Shown here in pieces: positions 7,648-16,471 of a stretch of DNA of 30,709 nt. A model generated the notes under the pieces. The model made no database searches and was not told where the DNA came from. It was given only the letters and a program-made list of their open reading frames with translations. The stretch covers positions 1-30,709 of the forward strand of contig JAHFKH010000006.1 in NCBI GenBank assembly GCA_023245435.1, read 5' to 3'. The position numbers and the translations under genes were made by a program. How positions within the stretch are numbered: position 1 is the stretch's first letter; every line of letters begins with the position of its first letter. This stretch comes from Candidatus Shapirobacteria bacterium (GTDB lineage: Bacteria; Patescibacteriota; Microgenomatia; UBA12405).

Positions 7648-9318
7648 TTATTTTTCCTCTTCGAGATTTATTATTCTTTGTAAAATGGCGAGGGAACCGA
7701 GATAAACGGGTTCGAGACCGTTGAGATTGAGAGAACCGGCACCAAGGTTTTTGGCCTGAGAATAGGGAGTATCGGAGGTGTAGTTGATAACTCCTAAATC
7801 AAAAGGGGCGGAATTTAGATCGACAATAGTGCTACGGGGAGTTTGTTGGTCATAACAAGCTTCGGTAACCGCATTTAGATATGGACCGGTTTCCATTTCC
7901 ATAACGGTTAAATTATTTTCGGAATATTTATCAATTAAAGCTTGATTTTCAAGAAAAGTTCCAAGAACAGAAACTGATTTTTGATTGGTTAAAATTGAAC
8001 CTTGATTGTTGGGAAAAGGAAAAAAAGAATTGAAACAATTTTTAAAAATATAGGAATTTTGAGTATGCTCGTCAAAATTTAGACGAGGAATTTGGATGTC
8101 ACCAATTTCGGAATTTAAAACGGCGGCTTTGCCTAAAATATAAACACCGTGAATATCATTGATGTTTTCCAAAATTTCGGAAAGAACGTGATAAGCAGCA
8201 AAACCCAATGGATAATCAATATTGATAATTAAAGCATCGGAGTCAGAAATTTTTTGGTGTTTGGTGATTTTTAAACGAGAGTCAAAAAATTTTGATTTGG
8301 TAAATGATTTGAGGGGAAAAATTTGGAGGGTGGAATTTAAATAATGGGTGGGGGGAATAGATAAAATATTTAATTTTTTTTGAAGTTTTTGCCAATCATC
8401 TTGGTATTTTTTGTCATCGACCATGTATTTTGAAAGATAATATAAAAAATCATTTTGGTGTAAAAAAGATTCGGAAGTTTGAATATTTTGCCAAATATTT
8501 TGAAGATCGGGATGATGAGTTGAGGCAAGGTTGAGTAATTTTTTTTGATTTAATACGGCATGACCGGTAATTAAATTTAAAAGCGAGTGGGTGTTACTCG
8601 ACACAAAATAAACGCGCCGGTGAGGAAGATGCATACCAATAGTAGATGAGGCAATATTTTTCCACCAGTGTTGGGTGGTTTTGGTGTAATCAATCCACGA
8701 TCCGGCTAGTAAACGAAGACGTAAATTGTGGTGAAAATGGTAAATACGACTAAAACGAACATGACATTTTGGACCGAGAGCAATACAAAGTTTTTGCCAA
8801 TCTTCGGGTGTAATATTTAAAGTTTGACTAATAGTTTCGTCACGAATAGCCTTTTTTAATTGTCGTAAATGAGGATAATGGAGCTTGAGTAAATGATGAA
8901 ATTTGTTCCACTCGCTTTGATAGGCAACGAGAAGATTGACGATATCATCAACGTCAGAAATTGAAGAAATAATACTGGCCAGGGTTTGAGTGGAGGGATG
9001 ATAATAGCGAACTCGGCGACGGGCGGTGGGGGGACATTTGGACCACGAAGTAATGTCTTGGTAACCGGCGGTGGCAAAGACATCGGCACTTTGACCCATA
9101 ACCACTAATTTGGTTTTGTCGATATCGGTGGGGAGACGTAATAAGGTGTAAACTAAGGCAGAAATGTCGATAACATCGGGTTTATCGCCAAAAGGGTGAA
9201 GGATAGAATCCATTTTTAAATGGGAATTGGTGAGGGAATTGACGGTGATTTCGAGACTAGATTTGAGGGCGCTCCGATACGAGCGGACATTTAATTCGAT
9301 GGATTCGATAGAGGACAT
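7648..9318 (-). CDS. Hypothetical protein with nucleoside-phosphorylase-like C-terminal domain (possibly DUF6909-like)
   Basis: A 556-residue soluble protein with no signal peptide. The N-terminal half contains ALVYTLLRLPTDIDKTKLVV and PPTARRRVRYYHPSTQTLA, which recall the DUF6909 family from memory; this was not checked. The C-terminal region resembles purine nucleoside phosphorylase or AMP nucleosidase folds: a GVYILGKAAVLNSEIGDIQI segment near residue 400, then DEHTQNSYIFKNCF and MEMETGPYLNAV near 470, where these enzymes carry a ribose-binding MEME-type motif. A nucleoside or nucleotide ligand is inferred; catalysis is unproven. It is transcribed toward ftsH and away from the gene at 9524. 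No inserted repeats were seen. Confidence 0.6.
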   Translation of the reverse strand: MSSIESIELNVRSYRSALKSSLEITVNSLTNSHLKMDSILHPFGDKPDVIDISALVYTLLRLPTDIDKTKLVVMGQSADVFATAGYQDITSWSKCPPTARRRVRYYHPSTQTLASIISSISDVDDIVNLLVAYQSEWNKFHHLLKLHYPHLRQLKKAIRDETISQTLNITPEDWQKLCIALGPKCHVRFSRIYHFHHNLRLRLLAGSWIDYTKTTQHWWKNIASSTIGMHLPHRRVYFVSSNTHSLLNLITGHAVLNQKKLLNLASTHHPDLQNIWQNIQTSESFLHQNDFLYYLSKYMVDDKKYQDDWQKLQKKLNILSIPPTHYLNSTLQIFPLKSFTKSKFFDSRLKITKHQKISDSDALIINIDYPLGFAAYHVLSEILENINDIHGVYILGKAAVLNSEIGDIQIPRLNFDEHTQNSYIFKNCFNSFFPFPNNQGSILTNQKSVSVLGTFLENQALIDKYSENNLTVMEMETGPYLNAVTEACYDQQTPRSTIVDLNSAPFDLGVINYTSDTPYSQAKNLGAGSLNLNGLEPVYLGSLAILQRIINLEEEK

Positions 9319-9324
9319 AAATAC

Positions 9325-9330
9325 AGTATA
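9325..9330 (-). promoter_or_regulatory. -10 box TATACT on the minus strand
   Basis: TATACT ends 6 nt before the ATG at 9318. A TG lies two bases upstream of the box, one base off the usual extended form. Confidence 0.4.
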
Positions 9331-9494
9331 AACATAAAACTTAAAACTTAAACATCAAAAAATAAAAAACCCTTCCGATCCCGCCACTGCGGGACCACCT
9401 TCACTTGACCCTCCAAAGGCGGGCAGGCAGGGCAATTATATTTATATTACGAATTACGAAATCACCCCTTTCCCCTCTTTGACCAAAGAGGGGG
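9331..9494 (+). repeat. Composite repeat block between divergent genes
   Basis: In order: an AAAACTT array (9333-9362), a palindromic element with CCCGCCACTGCGGG and CTTGACCCTCC followed by GGCGGGCAGGCAGG (about 9365-9432), a short ACGAATT array (9447-9460), and a CCCCTCTTT/AAAGAGGGG hairpin with loop GACC (9472-9493). All the main repeat types of the window are joined here, which suggests they accumulate at the same sites. Confidence 0.65.
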
Positions 9495-9504
9495 ATATAA
9501 ATCA

Positions 9505-9513
9505 TGTTATAAT
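9505..9513 (+). promoter_or_regulatory. Extended -10 promoter TGTTATAAT
   Basis: A perfect TGnTATAAT ends 10 nt before ATG 9524. This decides the start: the longer frame to TTG 9479 would begin inside the palindromic repeat and run through the promoter. Confidence 0.6.
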
Positions 9514-9523
9514 TTGGGCATAT

Positions 9524-11749
9524 ATGGCAAAGATAGATAGTTTGGCGGGTAGACCTATAAAAGAGGTGGTATTTTTGGGTAATAAAGTGGCAGAAACGGA
9601 TTATCAGAAAGGAGTAGTGGCTGTGGCACAAGAGATTGTTACTGATGTTTTTAATGTACAAAATCAAAAACAAAGGACTGATAATATAAATTCTTTGGTT
9701 AATGGAATATCGGATGGAAAATTTAATACTGTAAGTGAAGTTGAAAAGGAAATTAATAAAAGTGGTGGTAAAAATGCCGATGTAATAAATACTAAAAGTG
9801 TTTTGTGTGATTCTTTGCTGTTGGCGATGAGAGATGGTGGGGTGCCAGCTTGTACTAATGCCTTAAATACGGGAGATGTATCGAAAATTGAGACAGCTTT
9901 GCCTCGTGAACTTCGTGATTGGGGAAGAGATGTAAGAAATAGACATATTGATGATACAAACATAACGGCTATATTAGATCAACTTTCTACTATAACTAGA
10001 TTTACAAAAAAGGAAGATAAAATTAAATATTTACAAAATGCAGGGGAAAAATTATTAACTCTAAAAAATGTTCCACAAGAACAATTAGATTTAGCAACTA
10101 ATGCTATAGGAGTTTTATTTGATCAGGCCGAGAATCCGACTGGTAACAGTATGGAAAGTAAGGGGTTGGCAGAATTATCAGCGACATTAAAACAATCTGG
10201 AGATGCACAAGAGCGTTTAGCACGACAGCAGTTGTTGTTTAACGATACAATGGAAAAAAAGTGGTTTAGTGATCAGTTAATGTCTAAATCAACTGCTTCC
10301 AGCGCTCCACAGTTGTGGTATATCGGAAAACCTGATTGGTTGGTTGGTGTTGAAAAATTAGAGGATTGGATTGATATTTTCGAGTTGGCAGGTGCTTGGA
10401 GTGCTGAGGTGACTTCAAGAAGAAAAGGTTTTGGTGGTGATTTTAAAAATAGTTTTGAAGATGTACAGAAAATATTATTAAATCGTGGGGTTATTCAGGA
10501 AAAATTTATGAAGTCTTTGTATGAAAATAAAAACTTAGGTTTTAAAGAAGCTTTGGAAATGACAGTTAATGAATTATTTGTTTGGGAAGAGCATAAAAGA
10601 ATTAAAGGTTTAAAAGGTACTGAGACTGAATATATAGAAATTCCTGTCTTTAATTATGAAAAAAAGGAAAATCCGACAACCAAAAAACTGGAATGGAATA
10701 AAGAATCTCCTTCGAGACAGGTAGATGAATTTTTGAATGATTCGGGAAAATATAAGAAAAATTTATCAATAAGATTGGTTACTGCAATGAGAAAACGTGG
10801 TGGAGTTTTGGCTAATTATTCTGAAGAACAGGCAATGATTGCTGTGTCGTTGGCTATGGATTTTTTAGAATTAGGAGGAACTTTCGAACTTGCAGACACT
10901 TTTAGAAAATTTGATGATGGTTCAGATGCACTCAGAACTGCCTTGAGACCGGATAGAAAGTTGTTAGCGAAAGTAGCTCCTGGGAAAGAACCGGAAATAT
11001 GGGGAGGTCCACTAATGCAGGCGGCATTGGCAATTAATAAATATGATTCGGAAAAAGCTGTAGATTGGTTAAAAAGAAGAGGAATGTTACCTGGTCTATT
11101 GGGTGCATGTATATTGAATAATGAAGTTGTAATTGATGGTGTTAAGATTTCCTTGGGTAAAGCATTAAGCGAAAAGAAAAACATTAAGTTTGAAAATACT
11201 GCTAAAGACATAACTTTTGGGATGAAAAAAGATGGACAATTACCCGCGATTGATTTATGGTTATATTTATCTGGAAAGAAACCGTTGGATTTGAAGGCTT
11301 ATGGACCTGAAATAGATGCGGTTATTAGTGGTTGGTCGAGTGGACTTCGCAATTCTATTAAAACTGCTAGAGAATATGGCGTGGCTGATGTTCCTGATAC
11401 CTTGGTGGCTGGAGCAATTGCAGGTTCAGCGGGATTATGGCCAGTTTCATATAGACATGATGGATTATATTTAAGGTTGCCTCGTGTAAAAGGACAAATT
11501 TATACTAGTTCATATGGGAGATATACTTCCGAGATTATTAGAACATTAGCATTATCTAGTGCAGAGATTGAAACACTTAATAAAACATTTGGTATAGGTG
11601 ATATAAAAAGAATGTATTTATTAGATAATTTGGAGGCACTATATTCAATCGAAACTGACGGAAGTATTCCAAGTTTTATTAAGAAAGGATTGGTAGAGGC
11701 TAAAAAGAATCAAATTGAGACAATGCAGTCAGTGTTGGGAATAAAATAA
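9524..11749 (+). CDS. Large hypothetical protein, no family recognised
   Basis: A 741-residue protein, predicted soluble: no signal peptide and no clear transmembrane helix, many charged residues, probably mostly helical. A weak hydrophobic stretch (VAGAIAGSAGLWPVSY) lies near residue 630. No catalytic motif or known domain could be identified. The start is ATG 9524, 10 nt after the extended -10 box. It stands alone on the plus strand and converges on the VirB6-like gene, with 10 nt between the two stops, so a link to that secretion-like operon is possible but not shown. It contains none of the inserted repeats that crowd neighbouring genes, and its codons look less G-rich than theirs. Confidence 0.75.
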   Translation: MAKIDSLAGRPIKEVVFLGNKVAETDYQKGVVAVAQEIVTDVFNVQNQKQRTDNINSLVNGISDGKFNTVSEVEKEINKSGGKNADVINTKSVLCDSLLLAMRDGGVPACTNALNTGDVSKIETALPRELRDWGRDVRNRHIDDTNITAILDQLSTITRFTKKEDKIKYLQNAGEKLLTLKNVPQEQLDLATNAIGVLFDQAENPTGNSMESKGLAELSATLKQSGDAQERLARQQLLFNDTMEKKWFSDQLMSKSTASSAPQLWYIGKPDWLVGVEKLEDWIDIFELAGAWSAEVTSRRKGFGGDFKNSFEDVQKILLNRGVIQEKFMKSLYENKNLGFKEALEMTVNELFVWEEHKRIKGLKGTETEYIEIPVFNYEKKENPTTKKLEWNKESPSRQVDEFLNDSGKYKKNLSIRLVTAMRKRGGVLANYSEEQAMIAVSLAMDFLELGGTFELADTFRKFDDGSDALRTALRPDRKLLAKVAPGKEPEIWGGPLMQAALAINKYDSEKAVDWLKRRGMLPGLLGACILNNEVVIDGVKISLGKALSEKKNIKFENTAKDITFGMKKDGQLPAIDLWLYLSGKKPLDLKAYGPEIDAVISGWSSGLRNSIKTAREYGVADVPDTLVAGAIAGSAGLWPVSYRHDGLYLRLPRVKGQIYTSSYGRYTSEIIRTLALSSAEIETLNKTFGIGDIKRMYLLDNLEALYSIETDGSIPSFIKKGLVEAKKNQIETMQSVLGIK

Positions 11750-11759
11750 AAAGCTGAAA

Positions 11760-13394
11760 TTATTTTACCAAATTTCTAACAGTAGTTGACATGGTCTTAG
11801 AGAAACCTTCGACGCCAGGTAGCATCTTTCCTAATAATCCTCTATCGCTTCCATTATAGAGACTATCAGCAATTACATTACCAGTTGTACCTTTGGCAAA
11901 TTTAGATATTGGAGCAAGTGAAGTATCTAGATTTTGTCCTATGGCTTGGCCAAATGGAGATGGTTTGATCATAAAGATGTACTGAGGAATGAGGTCGGGG
12001 AGCTTGGAAACTAGAGCTAACCCAGCCATACCAACGGCTGCAGCTAATATAGGAGTATAAAGTGAATTTGAATACCAAATTAAACCTGGCGCCCAAATTG
12101 TAGCACCACTAGTATTCATTATGGCATCAGTAATTATAGTTATGATTACAAGAAAAATGGTGACAATGGGAAAAACCATTATATTGGCAAAAATATCGAG
12201 AACCCAAGAACTAAATCCCATTTTGGAATTGGGAAAGGCACCCATAAATATTTCGATGGGGGCAGAAATAACTTTGAAAATTATGGTAACGTAAGTTTTG
12301 ATTAAACCAAAATATAGTTTGATAAGCCAAATACCAACAATAATACTAAAAATAATTGGCAGTATTATGGCACCAATTAAACCACCAACACCGCCACCTA
12401 ATATTGATCCGAGAGCACTAAAAACTGTATTACCAGCTGCACCAGCAATATTACCAACACTTCCAAGAAAAATACCAGTGATAATACTACCAACCATACC
12501 ACCTAACAACATTAAGGAAATCCAGTGAGGTGCCGTTAAAAATGACAGAGTTTTGAGAGTGCCCATGTCGGGATTGGCTAAAGTTTTGAAATCAAGAGTT
12601 TTGTTGCTATTAAAATAATTAAAAATATCACTAATAATAGGAAAGCCACTACTAGAACTCCACCATTTGCCAGCATCAACAATATTATCGGATAAATTTT
12701 TACCTTGAGCATTGAAAAGAACTGAGAGAATTACTCCTAAAATAAGATTGCCAGCATCAATTAATAATCCAGCAATGGCGTAGGAAAAAGTAACTAAAAT
12801 TAAAGTAGTAATTACGGCAGGAACAGCAGATTGAATAGTAACCACGGCCTGTGGAGAAATTTTGACACGTAAAATAATCATTAGACCAATAACAACAAAG
12901 ACAATAGAAGATAAAATATAAACAATATTTCGGGCTGCCTTCCACAATGGTAATAAAAATTGAAGTCCGTTAAATCCATAACCTTGGGCGTAGGCGGGTT
13001 TACCTAAAACATTGTCCCAAGTTGAGGCAATATATTGAATACCTGAGGCAGGAGGAGTAAAAAGAGAAGCAATCATTTGAGTGCCACTACCAATAGCACC
13101 GCCAATAGCTAATTTGGGAAATTTACCTTTACCGGTAGTTTGAAGTTGGCTAAGTTGATCAAAAAATTCTTTGGGAACTTCACCAATTAAACTACGTTGT
13201 ATAGTCATCGCAGAGCTGGTAATAGAATCCTCGGACCAGCGTTCGAGAGTAGTTTTGCCGGGTTTGGCAGCGTCTTGGAGCTTGAGAAATAAATTGTCAG
13301 TAGCGGAAACGGTTGAAGCTGGAGTAGGTGACTGAGCAAAAGCAGGGAAGGCGCTGAGTAAAAATAAAATAATAAATATTTTTTTGAAGGACAT
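11760..13394 (-). CDS. VirB6/TrbL-like polytopic membrane protein
   Basis: A 544-residue protein with a cleavable signal peptide (FIILFLLSAFPAFA, residues about 5-20), a soluble segment of about 120 residues, then roughly six to eight transmembrane helices, including VVIGLMIILRVKISPQAVV near 165 and a long glycine-rich helix region near 300-350. The arrangement is that of VirB6/TrbL inner-membrane channel components of type IV secretion systems, and proteins like this recur in CPR genomes beside VirB2-like pilins. It is the last gene of the minus-strand set that begins at 17073. A TGCTAAAAT box ends 6 nt before the ATG, so it may also have its own promoter. No ATPase (VirB4/VirB11) lies in the window. 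Confidence 0.65.
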   Translation of the reverse strand: MSFKKIFIILFLLSAFPAFAQSPTPASTVSATDNLFLKLQDAAKPGKTTLERWSEDSITSSAMTIQRSLIGEVPKEFFDQLSQLQTTGKGKFPKLAIGGAIGSGTQMIASLFTPPASGIQYIASTWDNVLGKPAYAQGYGFNGLQFLLPLWKAARNIVYILSSIVFVVIGLMIILRVKISPQAVVTIQSAVPAVITTLILVTFSYAIAGLLIDAGNLILGVILSVLFNAQGKNLSDNIVDAGKWWSSSSGFPIISDIFNYFNSNKTLDFKTLANPDMGTLKTLSFLTAPHWISLMLLGGMVGSIITGIFLGSVGNIAGAAGNTVFSALGSILGGGVGGLIGAIILPIIFSIIVGIWLIKLYFGLIKTYVTIIFKVISAPIEIFMGAFPNSKMGFSSWVLDIFANIMVFPIVTIFLVIITIITDAIMNTSGATIWAPGLIWYSNSLYTPILAAAVGMAGLALVSKLPDLIPQYIFMIKPSPFGQAIGQNLDTSLAPISKFAKGTTGNVIADSLYNGSDRGLLGKMLPGVEGFSKTMSTTVRNLVK

Positions 13395-13400
13395 TGAATT

Positions 13401-13409
13401 ATTTTAGCA
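13401..13409 (-). promoter_or_regulatory. Extended -10 box TGCTAAAAT (minus strand)
   Basis: It ends 6 nt before ATG 13394, in the short gap after the stop of the upstream gene. An internal operon promoter is inferred. Confidence 0.45.
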
Positions 13410-13411
13410 TT

Positions 13412-14860
13412 TTAAAATTTATATTTGTCTTGCCAACTTTGAGGATATAAATATTTGGTCATAACCAAATTGACTTGTTCGGCTTGATTGCCAACATCGG
13501 GGGGAGCTTCTTTGTCAACTTTGCTGGTGGCGGGGGTGTCTTGTAGTTTTTTGTAAATTTTTTCGGCTTCAGGGTTGCCGGCGGGAAGAATAAAGGCAAA
13601 ATCATTGGAAATATTGGTGGCACCATCAACATCATTTTTTTCAGTTAGAAAAACAACATCGTTTTGATAAGAAAAATTCCATTTGGGTTGATCGGTAACC
13701 ACCCGAACCAAACCTTTGATGTAAGCGATCATAGATATAGGGTTGGGGGTGTCAATACTAACCGCACCTTTAATTTCGACATCTTTGCAATCGAAAGGTT
13801 TGGCAAAATCACGAGGAGCAGTAATCGAAGAAACATGATTGGTAAGATAGGTAAAACCGGTAGCTTCAAAAATATTACCACGATTTTGTTTGACTTCTTC
13901 GGGATCACCAGGTTCAAAGTTGGGCCACTGACTAGCAACACTGTTGTAATTAGTTAAAATAATTTTTTGATTGGAAACACCAAGGGCTTTCATAGGTAAT
14001 TGATCGCGAAGAATAGCGTAGTTGGCATCGGATAAAAATTTTATGGAATTGTGATTATGTTTTGAATAATAAGCTTCATAATTTTTGATGACATCGGGAT
14101 AGGCTTTGGGGGTCATAGTAACGGCGTCTTCAAAAAGTAGTGGGTCAGTATGATAATCCTTGTTTTTGTAATAATAATAAGCAATTTCACCAACTGTCAC
14201 TGGACGGCAAGTGGTAGAACGATTGATACCATCGGCCATAGCGACCATAGAACCACCACAATCCCAGGCACGTTGAACATCGGCATAATTGCTGTCATCA
14301 AGAGTTAGAGTTTTAAACATTTCTTCGAGAGCTTTGCCTTGGATATATTTACGAGTTTGATCGGAAAGTGATTTGTCAAGAAAACCATAACCATCAGAGT
14401 CTAAACTTCTAAAATCAGTGGCATTAACTTGTGTATCAGGATCCGGGACATGACGATTTATTTTTGCTTGAAGAAAACGGGGATAATTATTTGACTTTTT
14501 TTCATAATCATGTCCACCGTCTAGATTATTGGCATTATAGGGATAAACATAATCGACCCCAACTACATTGCCATTGCTGTCATAAATTTTATCTTTGTCG
14601 GCTTCCCAGGAACCACTAACTTCGATGGAATCTTTGCATCGATAGGTTTCGGGGTCTTTGAGTAAATTGGTGTAAGTACTATTAGTGACTCCTTGAGGAC
14701 CAATTTCTTCGACGACAGTAGCGGGAGGATTGCCATAAAGAGGTTTGTTTACCATTTTGATGGGAGGAAAAATATCCCAGATAGAAAAAGCAAAGGTGGG
14801 AAAAACACAAAACTTAAAACTTAAAATATAAAATATAAAGACAATTAAGACTTTTTTCAT
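13412..14860 (-). CDS. Exported protein of unknown function in the type IV secretion-like operon
   Basis: A 482-residue protein with an N-terminal hydrophobic segment (VLIVFIFYILSFKFCVFPTF) ending near AFA-F, so it is exported or anchored. The rest is hydrophilic and rich in Asn, Asp and Tyr, with a few scattered cysteines (RCKDS, DCGGS, TTCRP, FDCKD). No domain was recognised. It starts 3 nt after the stop of the VirB2-like gene and ends 17 nt before the VirB6-like start, so it belongs to that operon and may be an outer or pilus-associated part. Part of the signal segment (YILSFKF) is encoded by heptamer arrays AAATATA and AAAACTT read on the opposite strand (14811-14839), so a repeat has contributed to the export signal. 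Confidence 0.6.
   Translation of the reverse strand: MKKVLIVFIFYILSFKFCVFPTFAFSIWDIFPPIKMVNKPLYGNPPATVVEEIGPQGVTNSTYTNLLKDPETYRCKDSIEVSGSWEADKDKIYDSNGNVVGVDYVYPYNANNLDGGHDYEKKSNNYPRFLQAKINRHVPDPDTQVNATDFRSLDSDGYGFLDKSLSDQTRKYIQGKALEEMFKTLTLDDSNYADVQRAWDCGGSMVAMADGINRSTTCRPVTVGEIAYYYYKNKDYHTDPLLFEDAVTMTPKAYPDVIKNYEAYYSKHNHNSIKFLSDANYAILRDQLPMKALGVSNQKIILTNYNSVASQWPNFEPGDPEEVKQNRGNIFEATGFTYLTNHVSSITAPRDFAKPFDCKDVEIKGAVSIDTPNPISMIAYIKGLVRVVTDQPKWNFSYQNDVVFLTEKNDVDGATNISNDFAFILPAGNPEAEKIYKKLQDTPATSKVDKEAPPDVGNQAEQVNLVMTKYLYPQSWQDKYKF
14811..14839 (-). repeat. Heptamer repeats AAAACTT and AAATATA inside a signal peptide
   Basis: On the plus strand: AAAACTT units followed by AAATATA units. Read on the minus strand they encode the hydrophobic core of the N-terminal segment of the exported protein. 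Confidence 0.6.
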
Positions 14861-14863
14861 TAA

Positions 14864-15247
14864 TTAAGACGGAATTTTGAATTCGGTAACTTTGACGCCA
14901 GTAAATTGTTCGATAAATAATAATATTAGCCAGGAAACAATCACTCCCACAACACCAATAACGGCATAAGTAAGTGTAGATGAGGCGGCGGCAACGGCTT
15001 TGGGGTCATTGTTGGAACGCATATATTGGAAACCACCAACAATAAACATGACAAAAAAAGCAATACCAACAGCGGTAACAATTACTTGAAGAACATTGGT
15101 AAAAAGACATTCAAAACCTTGGATAGTGGGGACAGTAGAATCGGTTTTGGAAACACAATTGCTACCCCATTTGGTACCTTGGGCATAGGAAGATGTGGGA
15201 AATAATAAAAATGTTAAAAAAAGGAGAATAAATATAGCTTTTGACAT
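14864..15247 (-). CDS. VirB2/TrbC-like mini-pilin with signal peptide
   Basis: A 127-residue protein: signal peptide (FILLFLTFLLFPTSSYAQ), a short Cys-containing segment, then two transmembrane helices (about 57-77 and 95-113) joined by a polar turn, GGFQYMRSNNDPKAVAAASS. This turn is shared with the five paralogues upstream. VirB2/TrbC proteins are small two-helix subunits of type IV secretion pili. An extended -10 box (TGCTATAAT) ends 5 nt before its ATG, and a palindromic repeat separates it from the next pilin gene, so it may head its own transcript with the two genes that follow. Confidence 0.7.
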   Translation of the reverse strand: MSKAIFILLFLTFLLFPTSSYAQGTKWGSNCVSKTDSTVPTIQGFECLFTNVLQVIVTAVGIAFFVMFIVGGFQYMRSNNDPKAVAAASSTLTYAVIGVVGVIVSWLILLFIEQFTGVKVTEFKIPS

Positions 15248-15252
15248 AATTA

Positions 15253-15261
15253 ATTATAGCA
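15253..15261 (-). promoter_or_regulatory. Extended -10 promoter TGCTATAAT (minus strand)
   Basis: A perfect TGnTATAAT ends 5 nt before ATG 15247. No Shine-Dalgarno site is present. Confidence 0.55.
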
Positions 15262-15284
15262 AGTAAAACCCACCGAAATAAATC

Positions 15285-15356
15285 AAAACCCATCCTTACG
15301 ATTAGGAAATCGAAAACCTCCCCTTGACCCTCCATAGGCGGGCAGGCAGGGGAGGT
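15285..15356. repeat. Palindromic element inside the mini-pilin operon
   Basis: A leading AACCCATCC, then outer arms CCTCCCC (15317-15323) and GGGGAGG (15349-15355) around TTGACCCTCC and GGCGGGCAGGCA. It is close to the copy at about 9395-9432. It could weaken or process the transcript between the genes at 15386 and 15247. Confidence 0.65.
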
Positions 15357-15385
15357 AAAAATATTTTTTATTTTTTTAATAAAGT

Positions 15386-15763
15386 TTATTTATTAAAAGT
15401 GGGAATAGTGAATCCACCTAATAAATCAATTCCAAAGACGATGCCAATTAGTTTCATAATGGCGAAAGCCGCAAAGACGATAGCTAAACCAATGAGAGCA
15501 TTGGTAATTTGGTTACGAGCAGCTTCGACAGCTTTTTGATCACCTTCAGACATAACCCAACGTAAACCACCAGCAATTAAAATAAAGAAGAAAATTAAAG
15601 CGACGGCTAACATAGCTAAAGAAATAGCACCAGAAACAATGCCAGCAACAGTTAAATTGGTGAGAGAAGTAAAATCAGAACCAGAGGGATTGAGAACAAC
15701 TTTGCCTTGGGCAAAGGCGGGGTGAACAATTAAGCTACTTAGGGCAGTTATTATGTTTGTCAT
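15386..15763 (-). CDS. VirB2/TrbC-like mini-pilin paralogue
   Basis: A 125-residue protein with an N-terminal hydrophobic export signal ending at HPAFAQ, then two helices around the turn GGLRWVMSEGDQKAVEAARN and a second helix ending FGIDLL. It shares the operon signature: aG, aromatic, GD, K, basic/amphipathic A-rich stretch, IGL, hydrophobic helix, GI. A TGTTAAAAT box ends 8 nt before its ATG. Function as a pilin-like or channel-rim subunit is inferred from the family. Confidence 0.7.
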   Translation of the reverse strand: MTNIITALSSLIVHPAFAQGKVVLNPSGSDFTSLTNLTVAGIVSGAISLAMLAVALIFFFILIAGGLRWVMSEGDQKAVEAARNQITNALIGLAIVFAAFAIMKLIGIVFGIDLLGGFTIPTFNK

Positions 15764-15771
15764 ATTGTTTT

Positions 15772-15780
15772 ATTTTAACA
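15772..15780 (-). promoter_or_regulatory. Extended -10 box TGTTAAAAT (minus strand)
   Basis: It ends 8 nt before ATG 15763, in the 32-nt gap to the preceding gene. An internal promoter is possible. Confidence 0.4.
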
Positions 15781-15795
15781 AATATTAATCAATAA

Positions 15796-16137
15796 TTAAA
15801 GGTGGGGCCAGGTAATGGTTAAAGATTCTAGGCCAGCGATACCTAAAACGGTACCAACTAGCTTCATAATGGCAAAAATAGAAAAAATAACAAAAATACC
15901 TAAAACAGAATAAGTCATTTCGTTTTTGGCTTGTTCAAATTTTTTAGGATCACCATCAGCACCAATTAAATGATAGCCAGCAAAAATTAAATGCCAAAAA
16001 AAGTAAATAATACCAACGATAAAAAATAAAGAAACAACAGTGGAAAGAACGTTGTTGGTATAACCAGTTGGATCGGAGCTGGAAGTACAATCGTTGAGAA
16101 CTGGATTACAAATCATATTTTTATAGTCCCATCCCAC
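15796..16137 (-). CDS. VirB2/TrbC-like mini-pilin paralogue
   Basis: A 113-residue protein with two transmembrane helices around AGYHLIGADGDPKKFEQAKN. It has no obvious cleavable signal; the N-terminus is short and polar with two cysteines (MICNPVLNDCTSS). The longer start at 16137 overlaps the upstream gene by 17 nt. An alternative ATG at 16116 would begin 4 nt after that gene's stop and give MICNPVLNDC, which is equally plausible. Sequence after the turn (MTYSVLGIFVIFSIFAIMKLVGTVLGI) aligns with the other copies. Confidence 0.65.
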   Translation of the reverse strand: MGWDYKNMICNPVLNDCTSSSDPTGYTNNVLSTVVSLFFIVGIIYFFWHLIFAGYHLIGADGDPKKFEQAKNEMTYSVLGIFVIFSIFAIMKLVGTVLGIAGLESLTITWPHL

Positions 16138-16471
16138 GGAACATAGAATTAATATCTAACACATTGGAAATACCTAAAAGAGTGGCTAATAAAGTGCCAA
16201 TACCAATAGCAATCACTATTAAAGTTAAACCTAAAACGGCTTCGGTGAGACGTTTGCGGGTAGCTTCCATAGTTTTTTCATCACCTTGGGAAGAAATAAA
16301 AGCAAAACCGGCAAAAATAATTTGGGCAATAAAAAAGAGAACGCCGATAATGGTTAAAACACCAACCAGCTGGCCGGCATATGTTTCAAATTTGGTCGTA
16401 GCATCGGCATTATTTGAAACGGGAATACCTGGACCGGTAATTTTGTAAGCTAAAAGTTTATTTGGGTCCAT
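16121..16471 (-). CDS. VirB2/TrbC-like mini-pilin paralogue
   Basis: A 116-residue protein with two helices around AGFAFISSQGDEKTMEATRK; the second helix ends LLGISNVL. There is no cleavable signal peptide; the first helix probably acts as the insertion signal. Its start overlaps the end of the upstream gene by 14 nt, which suggests coupled translation. Confidence 0.7.
   Translation of the reverse strand: MDPNKLLAYKITGPGIPVSNNADATTKFETYAGQLVGVLTIIGVLFFIAQIIFAGFAFISSQGDEKTMEATRKRLTEAVLGLTLIVIAIGIGTLLATLLGISNVLDINSMFRGMGL

Noticed and set aside
9479..9523. Longer start (TTG 9479) for the large unknown protein
   Set aside because: It would begin inside a palindromic repeat and translate the promoter; ATG 9524 follows the extended -10 box at the usual distance.
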